64,000 nt of DNA. It comes from RGIG6375 sp964472725 (GTDB lineage Bacteria > Bacillota > Clostridia > Oscillospirales > Oscillospiraceae). The number at the start of each line of letters is the position of its first letter. Position 1 is the first letter of the stretch. The notes under the pieces were generated by a model. The model searched no databases and was not told where the DNA came from. It worked only from the letters and a program-made list of their open reading frames with translations. The stretch spans positions 6,166 to 70,165 of the forward strand of contig CAYYLZ010000005.1 in assembly GCA_964472725.1 (NCBI GenBank), given 5' to 3'. This document shows, piece after piece, positions 42,474 to 51,191 of this stretch. The position numbers and the translations under genes were made by a program.

Positions 42474-42511
42474 AACTCCCCATACGTTTTCACGTATGGG
42501 GAGTTTTTGTC
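42474..42511. terminator. right copy of the duplicated terminator hairpin
   Basis: A perfect 14-bp stem AACTCCCCATACGT / ACGTATGGGGAGTT (42474-42487, 42492-42505), with a plus-strand T-run (TTTTTG). Confidence 0.75.
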
Positions 42512-45431
42512 ATCTTACCTCGACAAGGATCTTGGCAAGCTGAGCGCGTGTAACCGCCGCATCAGGTCGGAGGGTTCCGTCCTCAAAGCCGCTGATTATG
42601 CCTCTGCCTACCAGTTCTCTTACGTATTTTTCAGACCAGCTCTGCACCTTATCTGCGTCCGTATACTCCGCGATATCAACCTGAACATATCCGCTGGGCT
42701 GAACCCGCCCTATTATTGTCATGGCCTGCTCACGAGTCAAGGAGCTGTTAGGTGCAAAGTACACACCCTCCACGGTATCAAGGCCGGTTATTATACCGAG
42801 TGAATATACCGTCTTGACTGCGTCTGCCGCATACGCGGGGATATCCGCGCTGTCAACGAAATCGAGGGCTACGTCTGCGTAAAGTGAGGTATCAATACCC
42901 AGCCAGCGGCAGATCATCAGTGCACACTGAGCGCGGGTAACGCTGGCATCAGGCGCAAAGTGGGTATCGTCAACGCCGTTTACCACGTTCTGCGAGTACA
43001 TGTAAGCTACGTATTCGGCAGCCCAATGCTCAAGCATATCCTCAAAGGGAGCGTCGGGCGCATTTACCGCCAGCGTCAGCGCCTTGGTGCTGACGTTGCC
43101 GCTCTGATCCTTCGCTGTAACGCTTATTCTGCGATATCCGTCCTGCGGCTCGATATAAGCCGCTGCAATACCCTTGTTTTCATTATAGCTGAATTCGATC
43201 TCAACACCATCGCAGAAGATGCTTATATTCTCTGCCGCTACGGCTGCGTCAATATTATCCCCGAGCACAACGCTGATATTTCCGTTTTCTTCATCAATGC
43301 TTATATCCGGGGGAAGCTGATCTGTCTCATTGGTGGTGGAAACGCATATCTGGTCGATCCAAAGGCTTCCTGCCTCGCCGATTTCAACAAACAGCTTTTC
43401 TACATTGACCCCAGCGGTCATAGGCACTACTACCTGATGCCAACCGGCAGCCTCAATGCTTGCCAGTTCTATTTCACTTCCGTCGGACACAACTACGCCC
43501 AGCTTAGTACCCTTTCTGCTGCCCTTTATCCACATAGACAAATATCTGAACTTTTTGTCAGCACTGATGGGGAATTGGGCTTCAAACCGCCCGTTTTCAT
43601 CAGGAGTGTAATCCACTCGCAAACTTTGGTTGCCGAAGCGCACATTATCCTTGGAGGTTTCGACATTCAGGCCCTGAACCTCTGTTTCGTAGGCTTCAAA
43701 GCCCTCAAACTCACGTATCTCAGCGCCTACGGTTACATCTATCACAGCTGAGCAGTCACCGGCGCTTACAACTATCTGACCGTTTCCCTGCTGTTCACCG
43801 GCAGTAAAAACGCCGCTTTTATCAATGCTGCCGATATTTCCAATGACCTCCCATTTGTAACCCGAAGCACTACTGTACACATCTACGCCATTATATCTGG
43901 CTTTTGCGAACAGCGTTTCGGACTCTCCGGTATACACGTTAAGGGAGGTTATGGCGCTTCCCTGCTCGTCTTTATGCAGAGATATACTGTCAGGGGTATC
44001 AATAACGGTAACGGTGGACACATCAGTCTTTCCGCCCACGTAGGCAGTCAAATCGTAGTTTCCTTTCATCCTCGCGGTATATACACCATCATAATTGATG
44101 GTACCGCCATTTGAGAGCCACCATACCTTTTCCAGCATCTTGGCGGGTCGGGAGGTCTCATCGGCGCCTCTTACCTCCATTTTGACCTCGGAGCCAAAAA
44201 GGATTATCGGGTCATTTGGGTAAACTGCAACCTGCTGCAGCACTCCGCTGCCATCATTTTTAGAAACGAGCATTATATAGTTGCTGACAGAGCGCTCGTT
44301 ACCGTAGGCGGGACGGTTTATCTGCGAGGGTTTGTCATCGCCAATATACTGAGCATGAAGATTAGTTGACCCGCCGCCGTCCAGCAGGCATGCCTCCACG
44401 CAGCCCAGTTCGATCAATCGCTGAGCCAGCTCCGGCACTTTCATACCAACGCTGTAGCCCGCCTGACGGCCGTCCACGGTGTAAAAGACGATGCTCCCGT
44501 CTTTGCGTATGCCCACAGCAGTTCTCGGAGATACACGCCCATCGTCAGCCTCGCTTACGATTTGGCCGTTATCAACTATCTTATACAGCGCGCCGACGGC
44601 ATACTCAATATCATTCCACGCTTCATCGGCAGTAACTTTAAACTTAATTTTGTCACCTACGGAAAGGCTTTTCAGCGCTGTCATGCGCCAGTTGTCACTG
44701 TTCTGAGTAAGAGAAAGAATGAATTTTCCCTCTCTCATGCTCAGTTCCGACTCGACCGAAACTATTTCCTCCACCGTCAACTCAACCTCAGTATTAAGCT
44801 TGAGTTCATAATCCTCCGGATAGGACAGAACAAGGTTAATGGTGGGTACGGTGTTTTTTGTGGTATAGGAATATGTATCCGTATAGAGGTAAAAATCGCT
44901 TTTGGTGATTTCCTTGTTTATTCCGTATACCCTGTAATCCGTATTGCCTATAGTCACTGACGCGCTTGTAGCGGGTTTTCCGATTTGCGCGGTACCGTCG
45001 TTTCTGAAGCCCACAGACCATAAGCCGCCATCGGAGCTGTGAAGCACACCGTCTGTGATAAGCATGCCTATAGGCTGATAAGTGGCAAGCACATAATAGT
45101 CACCGTTTATTCCGCCTATTACATTCCAGTCTTTAGCCTCAAGCAGCCCTGCCATAGTGTCAAAATTGCCGTAATTACACACCTTTGAGCCATACACCAC
45201 CACAGGCGTCACGTGTGAATTGGGCGTATATTCGATATAATGCTCATTCTGCAGGCAATCCTCATTTTCATCGTTTATATATGTGAAAACAGATTCGTGC
45301 AGACTGGTGTGCATTCCTATTGGCGTGCTGCTCTCATAATGCAGCTCACCCAACGCTCCTGCACTTAGCTCGAGACACATGATTGCCGCAAGCATAACCG
45401 CAGTTTTTCTGAAAAATTTCATTTTCTTCAT
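42510..45431 (-). CDS. secreted phosphodiester glycosidase-domain protein with C-terminal SLH repeats
   Basis: A 973-residue exported protein. A signal peptide (about 1-28) is followed by a NAGPA-type phosphodiester glycosidase domain (about 60-390): VVVYGSKVC, VIGGINGDYYV, SPRTAVGIRKDGSIVFYTVDG is split over about 302-322, and CLLDGGGSTNLHAQ carries the catalytic-loop Asp. Ig-like and bacterial carbohydrate-binding-like sheet regions follow (about 400-790). The end has three SLH modules (about 795-973), for example GVDDTHFAPDASVTRAQ and GFEDGTLRPDAAVTRAQ. It is probably wall-attached and acts on phosphodiester-linked sugars of wall polymers or on external glycans. It stands alone with its own promoter. 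Confidence 0.85.
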   Translation of the reverse strand: MKKMKFFRKTAVMLAAIMCLELSAGALGELHYESSTPIGMHTSLHESVFTYINDENEDCLQNEHYIEYTPNSHVTPVVVYGSKVCNYGNFDTMAGLLEAKDWNVIGGINGDYYVLATYQPIGMLITDGVLHSSDGGLWSVGFRNDGTAQIGKPATSASVTIGNTDYRVYGINKEITKSDFYLYTDTYSYTTKNTVPTINLVLSYPEDYELKLNTEVELTVEEIVSVESELSMREGKFILSLTQNSDNWRMTALKSLSVGDKIKFKVTADEAWNDIEYAVGALYKIVDNGQIVSEADDGRVSPRTAVGIRKDGSIVFYTVDGRQAGYSVGMKVPELAQRLIELGCVEACLLDGGGSTNLHAQYIGDDKPSQINRPAYGNERSVSNYIMLVSKNDGSGVLQQVAVYPNDPIILFGSEVKMEVRGADETSRPAKMLEKVWWLSNGGTINYDGVYTARMKGNYDLTAYVGGKTDVSTVTVIDTPDSISLHKDEQGSAITSLNVYTGESETLFAKARYNGVDVYSSASGYKWEVIGNIGSIDKSGVFTAGEQQGNGQIVVSAGDCSAVIDVTVGAEIREFEGFEAYETEVQGLNVETSKDNVRFGNQSLRVDYTPDENGRFEAQFPISADKKFRYLSMWIKGSRKGTKLGVVVSDGSEIELASIEAAGWHQVVVPMTAGVNVEKLFVEIGEAGSLWIDQICVSTTNETDQLPPDISIDEENGNISVVLGDNIDAAVAAENISIFCDGVEIEFSYNENKGIAAAYIEPQDGYRRISVTAKDQSGNVSTKALTLAVNAPDAPFEDMLEHWAAEYVAYMYSQNVVNGVDDTHFAPDASVTRAQCALMICRWLGIDTSLYADVALDFVDSADIPAYAADAVKTVYSLGIITGLDTVEGVYFAPNSSLTREQAMTIIGRVQPSGYVQVDIAEYTDADKVQSWSEKYVRELVGRGIISGFEDGTLRPDAAVTRAQLAKILVEVR

Positions 45432-45503
45432 AATGCAATCCTTATCTTATGCAAAGGTATATCCTTTTGCTGCGTTGCGAATCTTCTTAACCTCTTCTTT
45501 AGT

Positions 45504-45532
45504 ATTATATCATATCCCCTATGTTGCATCAA
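45504..45532 (-). promoter_or_regulatory. promoter for the phosphodiester glycosidase gene
   Basis: On the minus strand TTGATG, 17 bases, and TATAAT preceded by TGA (extended -10). Confidence 0.55.
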
Positions 45533-45537
45533 CAAAA

Positions 45538-45571
45538 TTAAGGCTGCAGCAATAAATTACCACAGCCTTAA
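45538..45571 (-). terminator. terminator of the HtrA-like gene
   Basis: TTAAGGCTG / CAGCCTTAA (45538-45546, 45563-45571), followed on the minus strand by TTTTG; directly after the stop. Confidence 0.65.
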
Positions 45572-45574
45572 CGT

Positions 45575-46870
45575 TTACTTATTTAGTTCTGCGGAATCAA
45601 TAAGTTCAACTTCAATGTTGTGCAGTTCCAGCTTCCTGATTATGCCAAGCGTGACCTTGTCTCCGACCTTGAGCGCATTCTTAACCTCGTTGAGCTCGTC
45701 CATACTGGAAATCTTCACTCCGTTTATGGACACGATTATATCGCCGCGGGTTATCCCCTGAGTATAAGCGTTGGATTCCGGATAAACTGTTTCAACGAAT
45801 ATACCTACCGGCATTCCGTAATACGCAGACACAGACAGAGGAATATCAATAAGATCAAGTCCCAGCGCAGGCCGGCCGGCAACATAGCCGTGGGCCAGCA
45901 GCTCGTCAACTATCGGCTTTGCAACGCTTATGGGAATTGCAAAGCTGAGATTTTCAAGGTCATAGTCCTTTGACATATCGGTATTGATTATACCTACCAC
46001 ATGGCCGTATTCGTTGATAATAGGGCCGCCTGAGCTGCCGCTGCCGCTTTGGGCGCTGGTTTGGAAAACGGTCACCGGGAATCCGCCGTACTTGATGGTT
46101 CCGCAGAGTGAAGAAATCACACCGTCTGTTATAGCAAAGCTGCCCTCTATGGGGTTACCTATAGATACAACGCTTTCGCCTACCTCAACCGAAGAAAAAT
46201 CGCCGAACTCAGCAGGCACAAGGTTTTCCGCCTCTATTTTTATCACTGCGATACCGCTTGCAGCGTCCTCGCCTACCAGATATGCCGGGTACTCTCCGCC
46301 GCCGTAAAGCTTGACGTTGATATAGCCGGAGTTATCAACAAGATGAGTATTGGTGATGATATAGCCGTCCTCGCTCATAATAATGCCGCTGCCAAGCACA
46401 AATCGTGTAAAAGCAGCATTGGTGCTGCTTATGGACACCACTGAGGGCGCGCACTTACGGTATACGCCCTTCACCGACAGGCTCTCATCTTCCTCGTAGC
46501 TGCCGCTCATATTGAGCATCGCCCCTGCTTCCACTCCCGGAGGCGCAATGTGCATACCTTCGTTAGCGCGGGGTATATTATCACCAACGATCTCGAAATC
46601 ATTGGAATTGGGCGGATTATTGGCAGGCATCTCCGACATATTCATAAAGTCATGCTTCATGCCCGGGCCAACCACTGCGTTATAGAAAAAGAACATATAC
46701 ACGCAGCTTGCAATGGTGGCCATTACGCAGGCGCCAGCGAGCATTGCGAGAATTATATTTTTCCGCTGATATCTTCTTACCTTGTCGGACTCGGCAGGTG
46801 TGGTATATGCCGAGTCGGAATAATATTTACCCGGGTCAAAGACCTCAAACTGCTCAGTTTCCCTGTTCAT
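45575..46870 (-). CDS. HtrA/DegP-like membrane protein with PDZ domain, catalytic Asp missing
   Basis: A 431-residue S1C-family protein: cytoplasmic N terminus, one TM (about 38-63), a chymotrypsin-fold domain (about 135-320) and a C-terminal PDZ (about 330-425: GIFVETVYPESNAYTQGI). The catalytic His176 (TNTHLVDN) and Ser280 (GSGSSGGP) are present. The Asp of the triad, normally in a (S/T)D(I/L)A segment, is Gly206 here (AASGIAVIKI). It may be inactive or use a different acid. It follows the kinase of a two-component pair, an arrangement like walRK-htrA, so it may belong to the envelope stress response. Confidence 0.86.
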   Translation of the reverse strand: MNRETEQFEVFDPGKYYSDSAYTTPAESDKVRRYQRKNIILAMLAGACVMATIASCVYMFFFYNAVVGPGMKHDFMNMSEMPANNPPNSNDFEIVGDNIPRANEGMHIAPPGVEAGAMLNMSGSYEEDESLSVKGVYRKCAPSVVSISSTNAAFTRFVLGSGIIMSEDGYIITNTHLVDNSGYINVKLYGGGEYPAYLVGEDAASGIAVIKIEAENLVPAEFGDFSSVEVGESVVSIGNPIEGSFAITDGVISSLCGTIKYGGFPVTVFQTSAQSGSGSSGGPIINEYGHVVGIINTDMSKDYDLENLSFAIPISVAKPIVDELLAHGYVAGRPALGLDLIDIPLSVSAYYGMPVGIFVETVYPESNAYTQGITRGDIIVSINGVKISSMDELNEVKNALKVGDKVTLGIIRKLELHNIEVELIDSAELNK

Positions 46871-46895
46871 ATACTCACCCGCCTTTCTTTTTTTG

Positions 46896-46901
46896 ATTAT
46901 A
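46896..46901 (-). promoter_or_regulatory. extended -10 box before the HtrA-like gene
   Basis: TGATATAAT on the minus strand, 26 bases before the start codon, without a good -35. The gene may thus be expressed separately from the kinase. Confidence 0.35.
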
Positions 46902-46941
46902 TCATTCTATCCGTCAAATATGTTAATACATTGTAAATCCG

Positions 46942-48372
46942 TCAATCGGCGATGGTAAGGGAGAACACAAATTCCGTTTCGCCATTCTCGCTTCTTACCA
47001 TTATTTTCTCACCGTAGCTGTTGATAACGTTCTTGACTATATAAAGGCCAAGTCCAACGCCGTCCTTATCCATGCTTCTCGATTTATCCGACTTATGGAA
47101 ACGGTCAAATATATGCGGCAGCTCAGCTTCGCTTATCACATCTCCGGAGTTTTTTATGGATACATAGACCTTGCTTTCCTGCTTCCATATCTTGACCCAT
47201 ATTGCCGTTTTCCGGTAGGCAAACTTGACCGCGTTATCCAGTATGTTATAGCACACCTGTGTTATCGCGTCCTGCTCGCCCTTGACGGCAATTTCATCGT
47301 CGGGAATTTCCGCCTCGATCTCAAGCGCTTTTGCGTTAATGCGTCCCTCAAGGCTGAGTATAGCCATTCTTACGGTTTCGCATATATTACACCTGCTGTT
47401 TTTCAGCGCGTCTTCGTTCCTGCACTGTACGGCCGATATATCCAACATTCTGCGCACCAGCCTTGACAGGCGGCGTGTTTCATCGGAGATAACTGTGAGA
47501 TATCGCTCGCGGTTATCCCAGGGTATCGTACCGTCAAGCAGGCCATCCGCGTAGCCGGATATGGTTGTCATTGGTGTTTTCAGTTCATGGGATACATTGG
47601 CGATAAATTCCTTGCGCTGCATTTCGGAGCGTTCAAGAGAATCCGCCATTTGATTGAACGCCTCGCTAAGCTCACCTATTTCGTCATGTCTGTCGTAGCC
47701 GCTTACACGGACGGTCATATCGCCTTTTCCAAAGGCTCTCGCCGCAGCAGCCATTTCACCGAGAGGCGCAAGCTGTTCTTTTGACGTAAACCAATACACT
47801 ATAAGCACGGCAGCGATAATAATTGCCGCTATAACCACAAAAATGCCTAAAAACTCCTGCCACATGGAGGTGATGCTCTCAATATCGGCCGCAGCCACTA
47901 CGTAGCCTATTACATCATCGGTGTAGGGGCTGTATACGGCAGCGCAGGCAACGTACTTTTCCACCGGAAAATACGCTTTCATGTCTGTGCGCAAGCAGGT
48001 GGCACTGTTTGCCGCAAGGCTGTTTACCGTCTGTATAGGCAGCGAACTTCCTATATGACTGCAGAACACATCGTTATCCGAGCAGGAGGATACCAGTCCC
48101 TCCGTGTCGCATATGGAAATATGAGTTCCCGCTGCTTCGGCTATGGTGGAAATCGTCATTCGCAGATCCCAATCACCCAGCTCCGCTTCCACACTTTTGG
48201 CTCCTGCCGTATTTGCCACGACCTGGGCAGTGGAAGAGATCGTACCGCATTTATCTTCAATAATATGGCGGTAGCTGAAGCCCGAGAATGCCAGCGCAAA
48301 CAGTACAATGCCAACCAAGAATACAGCAATCGCGGCGAAATAGTTTCTCGTGAGAATACTTTTCTTTTTCAT
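46942..48372 (-). CDS. membrane sensor histidine kinase
   Basis: A 476-residue kinase with two TMs (about 11-33 and 173-195) flanking an extracytoplasmic sensor of about 140 residues, a HAMP linker (about 196-250), His262 in NVSHELKTPM, the N box VCYNILDNAVKFAY and G box DGVGLGLYIVKNV. The extracellular part contains four cysteines (CDT, SCS, FCS, TCL), which is unusual and could form disulfides. The start overlaps the regulator stop (ATGA). Confidence 0.91.
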   Translation of the reverse strand: MKKKSILTRNYFAAIAVFLVGIVLFALAFSGFSYRHIIEDKCGTISSTAQVVANTAGAKSVEAELGDWDLRMTISTIAEAAGTHISICDTEGLVSSCSDNDVFCSHIGSSLPIQTVNSLAANSATCLRTDMKAYFPVEKYVACAAVYSPYTDDVIGYVVAAADIESITSMWQEFLGIFVVIAAIIIAAVLIVYWFTSKEQLAPLGEMAAAARAFGKGDMTVRVSGYDRHDEIGELSEAFNQMADSLERSEMQRKEFIANVSHELKTPMTTISGYADGLLDGTIPWDNRERYLTVISDETRRLSRLVRRMLDISAVQCRNEDALKNSRCNICETVRMAILSLEGRINAKALEIEAEIPDDEIAVKGEQDAITQVCYNILDNAVKFAYRKTAIWVKIWKQESKVYVSIKNSGDVISEAELPHIFDRFHKSDKSRSMDKDGVGLGLYIVKNVINSYGEKIMVRSENGETEFVFSLTIAD

Positions 48373-49055
48373 TCGTCTATAGTTTCAAACTTGTAGCCAA
48401 CGCCCCATACCGTTTTGAGCACCCACTTGCCGCTTACGCCGTCAAGCTTTTCACGCAGACGCTTGATGTGAACGTCTACGGTTCGGGAATCGCCGAAATA
48501 GTCAAAGCCCCACACTTCGTCAAGAAGCTGGTTTCGGGTAAACACTCTGTTGGGCGAGGCGGCCAAATGGTAAAGGAGCTCCATTTCTTTTGGAGGAGTA
48601 TCCACTTTTTTGCCGTCCACCAGCAACTCGTAGGAATCGAGGTTTACCACCAGCTTATCATAGGTCAGCTTCTTCTCGCCGTCATTTTCTCCGCCCTTTC
48701 TGCGCATAACCGCGTGAACGCGGGCAATAAGCTCCTTGGAGTCAAAGGGCTTTACCATGTAATCATCGGCGCCCATCTCAAGGCCGCTTACCTTATCGTA
48801 GGTTTCGCCCTTGGCGGTAAGGAAAATGATAGGAACATCGGAAAATTTACGAATGCCCTTGCATACGGCCCAGCCGTCCATTTCGGGCAGCATTATATCA
48901 AGAATAACAATGCTGGGTTCAAAGACTTTAGCTTCCGCCAAACCGGTTTTTCCGTCGTCAGCGGTTCTTACCGTGAAGCCGTCCTTTTCCATATAAAGAC
49001 GAATGAGCTCCGCTATATTGCTGTCATCTTCTATAATCAGCGCTTTTTTATTCAC
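48369..49055 (-). CDS. OmpR/PhoB-family response regulator
   Basis: A 228-residue regulator with receiver Asp53 (IVILDIMLP), acidic pair at 10-11 and Lys in YMVKPFDS; the winged helix reads PPKEMELLYHLAASPNRVFT, then RTVDVHIKRLREKLDG. The GTG at 49055 is chosen as start because GGAGGG lies 6 bases upstream and the protein then begins VNKKALIIEDD, as in the family; the longer frame adds non-conserved residues. Confidence 0.93.
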   Translation of the reverse strand: MNKKALIIEDDSNIAELIRLYMEKDGFTVRTADDGKTGLAEAKVFEPSIVILDIMLPEMDGWAVCKGIRKFSDVPIIFLTAKGETYDKVSGLEMGADDYMVKPFDSKELIARVHAVMRRKGGENDGEKKLTYDKLVVNLDSYELLVDGKKVDTPPKEMELLYHLAASPNRVFTRNQLLDEVWGFDYFGDSRTVDVHIKRLREKLDGVSGKWVLKTVWGVGYKFETIDE

Positions 49056-49094
49056 AGATATCCCTCCGTACTGAAAAATCGTACTTTTAAGCTT

Positions 49095-49124
49095 ATTATA
49101 CTTCAATTATAGCGCATTAGGCAA
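49095..49124 (-). promoter_or_regulatory. promoter for the regulator/kinase pair
   Basis: On the minus strand TTGCCT, 18 bases and a perfect TATAAT. Confidence 0.5.
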
Positions 49125-49185
49125 ACATTACATGAACATTTTGAAAATTTCGGCATAAAACTTCATGCGCAATACTACGTATAGC

Positions 49186-49220
49186 AAAAAACAGGCACCC
49201 CGCATCTGCAGGGTGCCTGT
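49186..49220 (-). terminator. terminator of rplJ-rplL
   Basis: ACAGGCACCC / GGGTGCCTGT (49191-49200, 49211-49220), followed on the minus strand by TTTTTTG. Confidence 0.82.
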
Positions 49221-49242
49221 GGAAAAATCGGTTAAGTTTAAA

Positions 49243-49620
49243 TTACTTAATCTCGACCTTTGCGCCAACCTCTTCGAGAGCCTTCTTGATGTTCTCAGCC
49301 TCGTCCTTGGAGACAGCTTCCTTGATCTTTGCAGGAATAGCCTCAACAAGAGCCTTAGCCTCAGCAAGGCCAAGACCGCCAACAACTTCACGAACAGCCT
49401 TGATAACCTTGATCTTCTCGGAACCGAAGTCGGTCATAACAACGTCGAACTCGGTCTTCTCTTCAACAGCAGCAGCGGCAGCTACGGGAGCAGCAGCAAC
49501 AGCAGCAGCAGCGGCGGAAACGCCGAACTCATCTTCGAGAGCGTGTACGAGCTCTGCGAGCTCGAGAACGGTAAGAGCCTTAACTTCTTCAATAAGAGCA
49601 GTAATCTTTTCGCTAGCCAT
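49243..49620 (-). CDS. rplL: 50S ribosomal protein L7/L12
   Basis: A 125-residue L7/L12: N-terminal dimerisation helices (LIEEVKALTVLELAELVHAL), an Ala-rich hinge, and the C-terminal factor-binding domain (KIKVIKAVREVVGGLGLAEA). It forms the stalk with L10 and recruits translational GTPases. AGGAGG precedes the ATG. Confidence 0.97.
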   Translation of the reverse strand: MASEKITALIEEVKALTVLELAELVHALEDEFGVSAAAAAVAAAPVAAAAAVEEKTEFDVVMTDFGSEKIKVIKAVREVVGGLGLAEAKALVEAIPAKIKEAVSKDEAENIKKALEEVGAKVEIK

Positions 49621-49660
49621 TTTTAAATTTCCTCCTAAATATGTGACTTATGCAGCTCGA

Positions 49661-50194
49661 TTATTCAGCTGCAGCTTCGGGTTCGGCAACGGAGCCGCCG
49701 CCGTTCTTTTCTGCGATCTGGTTCAGGACAACTGCAAGGCTGGTGATAGGTGCCAGCAGGGTACCGAACACCTGGCTGTAGAGAGCGTCCTTGCTGGGCA
49801 GAGCAGAGATTTCAGCGATCTCGCTCTCAGTGAGGACCTTGCCATCCATGAAAGCAGCCTTAATGGTGAAGATATCCTTCAGTTTCTTGGAGTAGTCGTT
49901 GATAACGCGGAAAGGAGCGATGGGATCGCCGGTGCTGGTTGCGAGAGAAGTGGTACCATTGAGGATACCATTCATTTCCTGCAGACCGCAGTTGTCAAGA
50001 GCAAAGCGGGTGAGAGTATTCTTAACAACGGAGTATTCAACTTCGTTCTTGCGAAGCTCGGTACGCAGTTCGGTGTCCTGGGCAACGTTGATGCCCTTGT
50101 AGTCCACGAACACGCCGGAGCTGGCGTTCTGAATACGCTCGGTCAGTGCTGCGACAAGTGCCTGCTTCTCGCTGAGAACTTTTGCGTTAGGCAT
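49661..50194 (-). CDS. rplJ: 50S ribosomal protein L10
   Basis: A 177-residue L10 (QALVAALTERIQNASSGVFV, NEVEYSVVKNTLTRFAL) which anchors L7/L12 dimers to 23S rRNA. GGAGGTG lies 7 bases before the ATG. The upstream leader carries an L10-binding/attenuator region. Confidence 0.96.
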   Translation of the reverse strand: MPNAKVLSEKQALVAALTERIQNASSGVFVDYKGINVAQDTELRTELRKNEVEYSVVKNTLTRFALDNCGLQEMNGILNGTTSLATSTGDPIAPFRVINDYSKKLKDIFTIKAAFMDGKVLTESEIAEISALPSKDALYSQVFGTLLAPITSLAVVLNQIAEKNGGGSVAEPEAAAE

Positions 50195-50343
50195 TGTTTA
50201 CACCTCCGGGGTAATTTCGTTGCGCCCGAAAAAGAAAAAATCTTCATGCACAAAGACATGAAGACAGAAAGCAATCAAAATATTGATGCTGTCCTCGGCA
50301 GGATTTACACTTTCGCAACCTGCTGTCTTTGGAGCGCTCCAAT
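50195..50343 (-). ncRNA. L10 leader (autoregulatory 5' UTR of rplJ-rplL) with attenuator
   Basis: The transcript from the strong promoter has a leader of about 145 bases. It contains AGACAGCAGG...CCTGCCGAGGACAGC, the conserved purine-rich region of Firmicute L10 leaders, then a hairpin TCTTCATG / CATGAAGA (50264-50257 and 50248-50241 on the minus strand) with a T-run (50240-50228) that is a Rho-independent attenuator. In the known mechanism L10(L12)4 binding favours termination. Confidence 0.78.
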
Positions 50344-50372
50344 ACTATATCAGCCAAACCTTGATATGTCAA
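50344..50372 (-). promoter_or_regulatory. strong promoter of rplJ-rplL
   Basis: On the minus strand a perfect TTGACA, 17 bases, TATAGT. Confidence 0.7.
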
Positions 50373-50400
50373 GAGTTTTTTTGAATATTTTTGCAGTTTT

Positions 50401-51135
50401 TTACAGATTTCCGCTATAAAGCATAATGGCGGAAACTGCGCACAGTGGTGCTGTCTCGCAGCGGAGGATTCTGGGCCCCATGCTGGCGCAGATAAGACCC
50501 GCTTCCTCGGCTTTTTCAACCTCTTCGGGAGAAAATCCGCCCTCGGAACCGGTAACTACGGAAACGGCCTTGAAGCCGTCCTTATTCTTCATGGCGTCAA
50601 GAAGTCCCACCTTGCACTTGCCCTCATACAGAAACAGGGGCAGTTCGGCAGCGGCGGCTTCGTTTATGGCTTCGTTATAAGAGCCTGCCGCGCGCACTAC
50701 GGGTATACTTCCCCGCTGGGACTGCATTGCTGCCTCACGGGAAATCTTGTTCCAGCGCTCAAGCTTCTTGGCAACAGACGCCGTATCCGGCTTGGAAACA
50801 CAGCGCTCGGAGGGGAAGAAAATAATCTCAGTTGCGCCAAGCTCCACGGACTTCTGAATGATAGTTTCCGCTTTATCTCCCTTGGGATAGGCTGCATACA
50901 CCCTGCACTCTATGCTGGGCTCACCGGCGGAATCCGCGGTTTCAACTATTTCCGCCTCGGCAGAACCGCCGCCTACGTTTGTTACACGGCAGCGATAATC
51001 CTTGCCCTGACCGTCGCAGACGATTATCTCCTCGCCTTTTTTTACGCGCAGCACCTTCAGGTGCTCAGCGTCCTTACCGTCCATATAGGCAACGCCGCCG
51101 AAAATATTAGACGCGGCAACAAAAAATCTGGGCAT
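50401..51135 (-). CDS. rsmE: 16S rRNA (uracil-1498-N3)-methyltransferase
   Basis: A 244-residue RsmE with an N-terminal PUA-like domain (HLKVLRVKKGEEIIVCDG) and a SPOUT knot (GSEGGFSPEEVEKAEEAG, LGPRILR-type block MGPRILRCETAPLCAVSAI). It methylates the 30S decoding region using SAM. The ATG at 51135 has GGAG 8 bases upstream. Confidence 0.93.
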   Translation of the reverse strand: MPRFFVAASNIFGGVAYMDGKDAEHLKVLRVKKGEEIIVCDGQGKDYRCRVTNVGGGSAEAEIVETADSAGEPSIECRVYAAYPKGDKAETIIQKSVELGATEIIFFPSERCVSKPDTASVAKKLERWNKISREAAMQSQRGSIPVVRAAGSYNEAINEAAAAELPLFLYEGKCKVGLLDAMKNKDGFKAVSVVTGSEGGFSPEEVEKAEEAGLICASMGPRILRCETAPLCAVSAIMLYSGNL

Positions 51136-51191
51136 GGTCAAAACTCCTTTGAGTGGGTATACATATAATAGTAAGGGAGGTGAACGAAATA

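Noticed and set aside
42207..42803. Open frame of 198 codons across the MITE-like element
   Set aside because: It spans the inverted-repeat element, the terminator and the antisense of an SLH domain; no ribosome binding site or motif.
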